From: a virus | Direction: 5' to 3' (one strand) | DNA length: 28,027 nt | IMG/VR virus record: IMGVR_UViG_3300025674_000286 | Coordinates: 1-28,027 of that record | Shown: positions 22,252-28,027 of the stretch, piece by piece | Position numbering within the stretch: position 1 is the first letter of the stretch | Layout of the letters: each line of letters begins with the position of its first letter | Position numbers and translations under genes: made by a program | Notes under the pieces: generated by a model | What the model saw: only the letters and a program-made list of their open reading frames with translations | What the model was told of the DNA's origin: nothing | The model's database searches: none

Positions 22252-22652
22252 TGAACCTGCGGCGCACGATCTCGATCCAGGTCCCCGACGGTCCCCGCCT
22301 GATCTGCTGGCGTCCGACGCTGGGCGATAAGCTGCGCTTTGGAGAGGCGTCGACCGAGTTCCGCGACGCGCTCGCGGCGGTCGAGGCGATGCCCGAGGGG
22401 ATCGAGCGGGACGCGGCTAGCGTCGCGGCGTTCGAGGTCATGCACGAGGCACAGCGCGACCTGCTCGGCTCGTGCCTGCGCCGCGTGGTCGAGGTCGACA
22501 TCGACGGCGGCACGGGCACCACGCACAGGGTCGGCCCGGACAACGTCGCGGAGGTGTACGAGGCGCTGCGGGAGGGCATCGAGGAGGAGCTGCCACGGGC
22601 GGTGACTCGGCTCCTGCAGGCCGGGACGGTGGACGCCGAAGAGGGAAACTGA
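22251..22652 (+). CDS. Tail assembly chaperone (short, G-type product)
   Basis: 133 residues from ATG 22251 (TGATG overlap with the tail tube stop). Composition is mixed and acidic near the end (YEALREGIEEELPRAVTRLL, AGTVDAEEGN). It lies between tail tube and tape measure, the fixed position of lambda G/GT-type chaperones that coat the tape measure during tail assembly. Its last two sense codons are part of the slippery heptamer G GGA AAC, immediately followed by TGA. Confidence 0.85.
   Translation: MNLRRTISIQVPDGPRLICWRPTLGDKLRFGEASTEFRDALAAVEAMPEGIERDAASVAAFEVMHEAQRDLLGSCLRRVVEVDIDGGTGTTHRVGPDNVAEVYEALREGIEEELPRAVTRLLQAGTVDAEEGN
22643..22649 (+). other. Programmed -1 frameshift site GGGAAAC
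   Basis: GGGAAAC is a classic X-XXY-YYZ heptamer of the kind used by many siphovirus G/GT chaperones. In frame it is GAG-GGA-AAC then TGA; a -1 shift reads GGG-AAA-CTG and continues to 23080. The stop codon directly behind the site should promote a pause. Confidence 0.88.
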
Positions 22653-23080
22653 TCCGGGCGCTTGCGCACTACCTGCAGGCGCCCGACTGCCAGCCGCTCG
22701 ACGACACGATCGCGGCGGCGTGGCGCGCGAAGGGATGGGACGGTTGCAAGCTGTGGGCCGCCTGCAAGCAGGGCAAGCAGTGCGACGGGTCGGACCCGGA
22801 GTGGCACACCCCCGTCGTCGGCGGTGGCGCCTCCCGCGGTCGGTCGGTGTCCCGCTGCCCGAGCAAGGCGTTCACGCCGGAGCTGTGGAGCCTTGCCCGG
22901 CTGGTGTCGGCGGTGCGGTCGACCGGGATGCCGATGACCGGCGGCGGCGTGGACACGGCGGACGCCTGGACCGTCGAGGCGTTCGGGCTGCTGAATGCCG
23001 AGTTGGACCGGATCAGCGCGAAGCAGGCCGAGAAGCGGGCCGAGGTGATGCGTCAGAGGATGGGAGGTCGCCGTGTCTGA
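22649..23080 (+). CDS. Frameshift extension of the tail assembly chaperone (GT product, joined to 22251..22649)
   Basis: Read after a -1 slip at 22643-22649, adding 143 residues for a 276-residue GT protein. No suitable start codon lies at the beginning of this frame. The T part contains LIRALAHYLQAP, then GWDGCKLWAACKQGKQCDGS with several Cys, then a helical C-terminus (AFGLLNAELDRISAKQAEKR). In lambda the T domain recruits the tube protein while G binds the tape measure; the same split is inferred. It overlaps the tape-measure start at 23073. Confidence 0.82.
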   Translation: MIRALAHYLQAPDCQPLDDTIAAAWRAKGWDGCKLWAACKQGKQCDGSDPEWHTPVVGGGASRGRSVSRCPSKAFTPELWSLARLVSAVRSTGMPMTGGGVDTADAWTVEAFGLLNAELDRISAKQAEKRAEVMRQRMGGRRV

Positions 23081-24917
23081 CGTAGCAATCAGCATCAGCG
23101 CGACGACGCAGGCCGCCCGGCGCGAGATGGCCAAGCTCGGCAAGTCGTTTGCGGGCATCGACAGGGCGGCAACGCGCACGGCGAAGGCGTCGACCGCGGC
23201 GTTTGACACGCTCCGGGTCGGCCTCGGGACGGCGCTCGGCTTGTCGATCGACGCGGTGCGCTCCAAGGTCATGGAGCTGGGCCGCGCCTACGGGCAGTGG
23301 TTTGCCGAGACGCAGGCGGGCAAGCAGGCCACCGAGCAGTTCACCGCTGTGCTGGTCGAGCAGCGGAACACGGCGTTTGCGCCCCTGAACGCCTCGATCA
23401 TCGGAGCGATGGAAGCCACGAAGGAGTGGCTGTCGTCGCTCGACGAGCAGGAGGTGCGGGCCTTTGGCGAGTCGCTGGCCGACGCATTCCAGAGCGGCGC
23501 GGAGACTGCCTTCCTCGCGGGCCAGGAGCTCCGCAAGATGGCGTCGGGCCTGCGCGTCACCGCCGCGGCCGTCACGGTGCTGTCGGAGCAGTGGCGGCTC
23601 GCCAAGGAGTCCTACGAGGACTACTTCGGCGTCGGCGGCTCCGAGGCCCGGTCGAAGGAGCGCGGCGCGGCGCACGAGGCCCGACGGGCGGTCAAGGCGC
23701 TCACGGCAGAACTCGACACGCTCAAGGCGAAGCAAGCCGAGGTCGACAAGGCGCGGGCCGACGGCGCTGTCGTCATCATCGACTACACCGAGCAGATCGC
23801 GGCGCTGGAGCGCAAGCGCAGCGGCTTCGGCGAGATCGTGCAGGAGTACAACGCGCAGGGCAGCGCAGCGGATCGAGTGTCCACCGCGCTGACCGAGCTA
23901 GACCGCGCCACGGCCGACTACATCCAGACCGGCGAGGACGGCGCCGATGCGTTCAAGCGGTTCCGCGAGACGCTGACCGCCGCTCGCGAGTCGGCCAACG
24001 GGCTCGGCTCGGCGCTCACCGACAAGGCCGCTGAGGGCACCGACGCGCTCACCAGCAAGGCCGCAAAGGGTACCGACGCGCTGGCCGGCCTGCGCCGCGA
24101 GCTAGAGACGCTCGGCCTCACCTCCGAGCAGCTGCTCACCAAGCGCGTCACCGAGTCGCTGGAGACGCTGCGCGAGGGGCTCGACAAGACCGACATGGGC
24201 GCCGCGGACTACAACGCCCGGGTCTCCGAGATCCTGCGGCAAGCCCGCGAGCAGCGCCGCGAGGACCACGCCGAGACGATCGAGCAGATCCACGAGGAGA
24301 CGGCGGCGCGCGACGACGCCGCGGCCCAGCGCATGAGCACCGCCGAGAACGTCGCGAACGCGGTGATGTCGCTGGGCTCGCTCGTGACGGCGTTCCAGGC
24401 CCGCGAGGGCGACGCTCGGACCGCCGAGCAAAAGAAGGCCGCGAAGGCCGGGTTCGCCGCTCAGCAGGCGTTCGCGATCGGCTCGGCGCTGGTCAACACC
24501 GCGCTGGCGATCACCAACGCGCTCGCCACGGTGCAGCCTTACCCGGCGGCCATCGCCGCGAGCATCGCCGCGGGCGTGCAGGGCTTCGCCCAGGTCGCCG
24601 CGATCACTGCCACGTCGATTCAGGGCGTCGCGGACGCCGGGCTGATGCCGGGCGCGCTGAAGGCCGCCGGCCTGAATCAGCACAGCGTGCTCGCCGTCCG
24701 CAACGACGAGGCCGTCGTCGACCCCCGCGGCACCGCGGCGCTCTCGGACATGCTGGAGCTGTCCCGCGACCGCATGGCCCGGGACATGGTCGGGCGCAGC
24801 GGCGGTCCGCAGAACATCACGCTGGAGATCGACGGCCAGGTGCTTGGGTCGATCACCCGCGGCTACCGCATCGCGGACGCGCAGCGCGGCCTCGGCTATG
24901 AGCGGGAGGTGCGCTGA
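23073..24917 (+). CDS. Tape measure protein
   Basis: 614 residues from GTG 23073, with GGGAGG 6-7 nt upstream. Largely helical: AARREMAKLGKSFAGIDRAA, LTAELDTLKAKQAEVDKARA, LTSEQLLTKRVTESLETLRE, with a hydrophobic Ala-rich region at about 470-525 (AFAIGSALVNTALAITNALA, AAIAASIAAGVQGFAQVAAI) that may insert in the host membrane. The C-terminal GLNQHSVLAVRNDEAVVDPR is a familiar tape-measure ending. At the usual 0.15 nm per residue it predicts a tail near 90 nm. Located after the frameshifted chaperone, as expected. Confidence 0.9.
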   Translation: MSDVAISISATTQAARREMAKLGKSFAGIDRAATRTAKASTAAFDTLRVGLGTALGLSIDAVRSKVMELGRAYGQWFAETQAGKQATEQFTAVLVEQRNTAFAPLNASIIGAMEATKEWLSSLDEQEVRAFGESLADAFQSGAETAFLAGQELRKMASGLRVTAAAVTVLSEQWRLAKESYEDYFGVGGSEARSKERGAAHEARRAVKALTAELDTLKAKQAEVDKARADGAVVIIDYTEQIAALERKRSGFGEIVQEYNAQGSAADRVSTALTELDRATADYIQTGEDGADAFKRFRETLTAARESANGLGSALTDKAAEGTDALTSKAAKGTDALAGLRRELETLGLTSEQLLTKRVTESLETLREGLDKTDMGAADYNARVSEILRQAREQRREDHAETIEQIHEETAARDDAAAQRMSTAENVANAVMSLGSLVTAFQAREGDARTAEQKKAAKAGFAAQQAFAIGSALVNTALAITNALATVQPYPAAIAASIAAGVQGFAQVAAITATSIQGVADAGLMPGALKAAGLNQHSVLAVRNDEAVVDPRGTAALSDMLELSRDRMARDMVGRSGGPQNITLEIDGQVLGSITRGYRIADAQRGLGYEREVR

Positions 24918-26083
24918 TGGCTCTTGTTGGATTCGGCCTCGCCAACCTCGCCAAGGGCAAGAACACCAACGTCGGGCGCTGCACGCTCGACGACCGCGGC
25001 GCCTTCCTCACCGATCGCGTCGGGGAGCGCAGCAGCGCCCCGCAGGGCGTCTCGGGCTGGTACGACGTGCATGACGGCAACGGGTCGATCTCGATCAACT
25101 CGACCGCCTACACCGTGCCGAATGGGCTCTATGACGCCCCTACGCTCACCTCCCGCATCACGTCTGCGGTGGTCGGTGGCGGCGGGCCGGCCGACTTCGT
25201 CTGCGACTTCAACGTGCTGAACCAGTTCCGCCTGCGCCGGACCGGCGGGACCCCGTTCACGGTCGACTTCTCCGGCCTCGCCAACTCCATCGCGGCGACC
25301 ATCGGGTACGCCGACGCCAACCTCTCGGGCTCGTCCCTCTACCTGAGCGCCGAGGCGCGGCCGTCCGGGTCGGTGTCGGTGGTCGAGATCGACTTGAACA
25401 CGCTGGCGCCGTCGGGCAGCAGCCCGGACCCGGGCGGGGTCTTTGTCGTGCTCTACGGCGACGACGACACCGACTTCAGCGACGTGAAAGTTTTCCTCGG
25501 CGCGGCGTCGTACTCGTCGAGCTCGCAGCCGTGGCGGACGCTGGGCGAGACGCTGACGCTTTCCGATCGCGGCACCCGCACGGACGCCGCCGGGGTCCTC
25601 ATCAACCCGCTACAGGGCGCGCTGCGGACGACGGGCACGCCCCGCCGGTACATGCGCTTCCAGTGGGACCACCCGGACACCTCGACCGTGCATAGCGTCG
25701 GGGTGATCTACCTGTGCGACTGGACGCAGGACGACACCCGCACGGCGCGGGAGATCCCCTACCACATCCCCACGCCGCAGGACGACGGGGCCGACTCGCT
25801 CTATCCGTCGGAAGGTCTCAAGCGGTGGACGGTGCGCCTGCCGTTTGACCGCTGGGGCCCGTCGGCGGCGGAGGTCCTCGACGCGCTGCACGACACCGGC
25901 GGCGCGCGGTTGATGGTGTGGGCGCTCCGGGGCGACGAGGTCAAGGCGGCCACCCGCACCCTTGGGGACGAGGCCGACGCGGGCTACGCCTACTTCGGGC
26001 GCCTGCTCCTCGGGCCGCGTAGCTACAGCGGCGGCGGCTCGGACTTCGTCAGCGAGGAGCACGAGATCGTGCAGGAGGTCTAG
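24917..26083 (+). CDS. Distal tail/baseplate protein
   Basis: 388 residues from ATG 24917 (TGATG overlap with the tape measure). Beta-rich throughout: SISINSTAYTVPNGLYDAPT, LTSRITSAVV, PFTVDFSGL, VVEIDLNTLAPSG, RYMRFQWDHPDTST, VHSVGVIYLCDWTQ. The final 120 residues (LKRWTVRLPFDRWGPSAAEV, LDALHDTGGARLMVWALRG, ending DFVSEEHEIVQEV) resemble baseplate or distal-tail components. The N-terminal SISIN-TAYTVPNGLYDA segment resembles sequences that many phages place in tail-tip proteins. No catalytic motif. Function inferred from position and fold. Confidence 0.68.
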   Translation: MALVGFGLANLAKGKNTNVGRCTLDDRGAFLTDRVGERSSAPQGVSGWYDVHDGNGSISINSTAYTVPNGLYDAPTLTSRITSAVVGGGGPADFVCDFNVLNQFRLRRTGGTPFTVDFSGLANSIAATIGYADANLSGSSLYLSAEARPSGSVSVVEIDLNTLAPSGSSPDPGGVFVVLYGDDDTDFSDVKVFLGAASYSSSSQPWRTLGETLTLSDRGTRTDAAGVLINPLQGALRTTGTPRRYMRFQWDHPDTSTVHSVGVIYLCDWTQDDTRTAREIPYHIPTPQDDGADSLYPSEGLKRWTVRLPFDRWGPSAAEVLDALHDTGGARLMVWALRGDEVKAATRTLGDEADAGYAYFGRLLLGPRSYSGGGSDFVSEEHEIVQEV

Positions 26084-26086
26084 CCG

Positions 26087-28027
26087 GTGGCGCTCCCTGA
26101 CCTCGACCTGTCCGGCCTGACGCTGCCGCGGCTTGCCGTCGTCGCGACCGTCGCCTACCGCGACGCCGACGGCGTCGATCGGGTCGCGCGGTGGATGGGT
26201 CCGTCGCGCAAGCACGGGAGCGCGCTCGTCGTCGTCGGCCTGGAGGACAGCACCCCGACCCCGCGGCAGTACGTCGCCCGCCTGCGCTCCGTCGTCGACG
26301 ACTTGGACCTTGGCGGCCTGACGAACGCGGTGCAGACGGCGTCGGAGATGACGCTGGAGGTCGATCTCGGCCACCTCGACGACGAGGCCGGGCTCATGCG
26401 GGACGCGCAGCTCGGGTACTGGAGCGCGCGGGAGGCCCGCGTGTGGGTCGTCCAGCTCGAGGCGGCCGGCGGCTCGATGCACGCCACCCGGGCGCGCGAG
26501 ATCTTCGCCGGTCGCGTGGTCGACAGCGGCCTGGATCGGCTGCGGCTCGGGGAGGGCGCCTCGTTGCGGCTGAAGCTCCGCGACACGCTGCTGCCCGAAG
26601 ACGAGCGCATCCCGACCACCTACATGTGGTCGGACGACGAGCTGAAGAACGGGCTCGCGCCGTACACCGAGACGGAGCCGGGAGCGGGCGGGGACTACGT
26701 TTGGCACCCCGCGGCGGCCAGCCGCTCGGTCGCGGACGCCTACAACAATGGCCCGTTCGGCGGGCGCCACGTCGGCGTCGTCTACGGGCGCATGGACTCG
26801 CTCGCATTCCGCTACCAATTCCGCGCGCCGGTGGTGCTGCGGCCTCTGGCCTTCTACGGGGCGCAGCAGGCCGCTGTCGGCGCGACGCACTACTTCTTCC
26901 ACGTTTCGCCGCAGTTCGACTGCTTCGTTGAGAACGACAGCGGAAAGGCCGTCTGGTTCGTGCAGACCAGCACCGGCACGGTCACGAGCCTTGAGACGCT
27001 GTACGGCGGCAACTTGCCGAACGTGAACATCCGGTGTTTCAACAACCGCGATTCGAAGAACGGGCCGGTGGGCACCAACGTTCGGCTGCTCATCAACGAC
27101 AGCGACGCGCCCGACGGCTCCGGCGGCCTGGGCGGCGGCGGCTTCGCCGGGGTCGACGGCGCGCAGTGCTGGGCGATCTGCTACGGGCCGGGCGGCGGCA
27201 CGCTCGACACCTCGGCGTCCGACACCACCGCGGGGCTCGCGCTCGGCGGCACGGTCGAGGCGCTGACGCAGGCCGGGCTCGCCGCGATCCGCAACCGGGA
27301 TGACGAAGTGTTCCGGGACCTCGTCGAACTTGCCGGCTTCGGGGTGATCCTCGACGGCGTCGGGCTGGGTGAGTACGACGCGAACGCCCCGGCAGGCCCG
27401 GCGGGGACCGGGCTCTACCGCGAGATCGGGTGCGCGGTCCCGCTTGAGCCCACCGACGACCCGCCGAAGCTGCGCGAGGTGCTGGGCGAGCTGGTGATGG
27501 TCGGCGGCGGGGATGTGATCGTGCGGCACGTCGGCGGCGCGCGGAAGCTGACTCCGATCCGGCGCCGCCCGAACAGCGCGCAGGGCGCGGCCGATCACAA
27601 GGTGCGGCTCCCCGACTTCTACGAGGGCCGCGACGTGTTCTCCGCGCGACCGGAGGTCGAGCACGACCCGCGCAACGACGGCGGCACGGTCGTAGAGGTG
27701 CGCGCGCCGGACCGCAACGTGCCGGGCGTCGCGCTCGGCGGGACGAGCACCACTGCGAGCATCGCCACCAGCATCGACGGGCCGCGCCGCCGGTACGAGG
27801 ACGCCGCGCACGAGGCCGCGGTGGGCGCTCGCATCGTGCGCCGGGTGACGCTGGAGCACTGGCTGCCGCAGGAGCCGCCCGCGTGGGTATCCGGCGACGA
27901 GGACCCCGCGTTCAGCGACGCCGCCAAGATGCTGTCCGGCAACTTGACGCAGCCGCAGCGGTACATCACCGCGACGCTCGGATGGCGCGCGCTGCTGTGG
28001 GAGCTGGGCGACACCGTGCAGTACGAG
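26087..28027 (+). CDS. Large tail/baseplate protein, cut by window end
   Basis: The frame is open from GTG 26087 (GGAGGT 7 nt upstream, 3 nt after the previous stop) to the edge: 647 residues, incomplete. N-terminal half beta-rich with LAVVATVAYRDADGVDRV and EMTLEVDLGHLDDE; a middle Gly-rich part (GSGGLGGGGFAGVDGAQCWA); then RDLVELAGFGVILDGVGLGE and a helical LREVLGELVMVGGGDVIVRH, patterns of tail-hub or baseplate proteins that follow the distal tail gene. No enzyme motif in the visible part. Probably the tail hub or a fibre-bearing baseplate protein. Confidence 0.7.
   Translation, partial: MALPDLDLSGLTLPRLAVVATVAYRDADGVDRVARWMGPSRKHGSALVVVGLEDSTPTPRQYVARLRSVVDDLDLGGLTNAVQTASEMTLEVDLGHLDDEAGLMRDAQLGYWSAREARVWVVQLEAAGGSMHATRAREIFAGRVVDSGLDRLRLGEGASLRLKLRDTLLPEDERIPTTYMWSDDELKNGLAPYTETEPGAGGDYVWHPAAASRSVADAYNNGPFGGRHVGVVYGRMDSLAFRYQFRAPVVLRPLAFYGAQQAAVGATHYFFHVSPQFDCFVENDSGKAVWFVQTSTGTVTSLETLYGGNLPNVNIRCFNNRDSKNGPVGTNVRLLINDSDAPDGSGGLGGGGFAGVDGAQCWAICYGPGGGTLDTSASDTTAGLALGGTVEALTQAGLAAIRNRDDEVFRDLVELAGFGVILDGVGLGEYDANAPAGPAGTGLYREIGCAVPLEPTDDPPKLREVLGELVMVGGGDVIVRHVGGARKLTPIRRRPNSAQGAADHKVRLPDFYEGRDVFSARPEVEHDPRNDGGTVVEVRAPDRNVPGVALGGTSTTASIATSIDGPRRRYEDAAHEAAVGARIVRRVTLEHWLPQEPPAWVSGDEDPAFSDAAKMLSGNLTQPQRYITATLGWRALLWELGDTVQYE

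Overview
The window is a densely packed stretch of a tailed-phage (Caudoviricetes) genome or prophage. G+C is very high, with third codon positions almost always G or C. Genes abut through ATGA, GTGA or TGATG overlaps, no intergenic gap exceeds about 231 bp, and no tRNA, integrase, lysis gene or CRISPR array is visible. Morphology is inferred to be siphoviral: there is a tail tube, a frameshifted tail chaperone and a tape measure, but no sheath gene. The head genes are Mu-like (portal, MuF, gpI-type protease/scaffold). Many genes sit exactly 6 nt after a TANNNT box, a layout typical of leaderless transcription. Together with the G+C this suggests an actinobacterial (or Deinococcus-like) host; that is an inference.

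Layout. (1) 1-1281, minus strand: a recombination pair, an ERF annealing protein followed by a RecE-like exonuclease cut by the window start. (2) 1282-1374: a divergent control region with a perfect dyad. (3) 1375-4790, plus strand: a replication block holding an unknown leaderless gene, two tandem paralogous winged-helix-like proteins, five iterons plus an A-rich 37% G+C tract inside the larger one (a lambda-O-like origin layout), and a DnaC-like helicase loader. (4) 4790-6233: a cytosine-C5 methyltransferase flanked by what look like the two ends of a disrupted Dam-type adenine methyltransferase. (5) 6286-7616: two beta-rich, virion-like proteins. (6) 7799-9454: ParB-like protein, Mom-like adenine-modification enzyme, and a small-terminase-like HTH protein. 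(7) 9560-11395: a promoter driving a cluster of small accessory proteins (DnaJ-type zinc protein, ribbon-helix-helix protein, and a 50-residue basic protein present twice as a 93% identical 105-bp repeat). (8) 11627-28027: the late morphogenesis operon: large terminase, portal, MuF, protease/scaffold, decoration protein, major capsid, connectors, tail terminator, tail tube, tail chaperones, tape measure and two baseplate-type proteins, the last cut by the window end.

How it works together: exonuclease plus ERF supply recombination. The O-like protein, iterons and loader recruit the host helicase. The C5 methyltransferase and Mom modify the phage DNA, presumably against host restriction. The late genes build the particle. 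Two canonical -1 slippery heptamers occur. One, at the tail chaperone stop codon, is expected. The other, at the portal-MuF junction, would make a portal-MuF fusion and is the most unusual feature here. The split Dam gene, the in-gene iterons and the series of leaderless promoters are the other main points.
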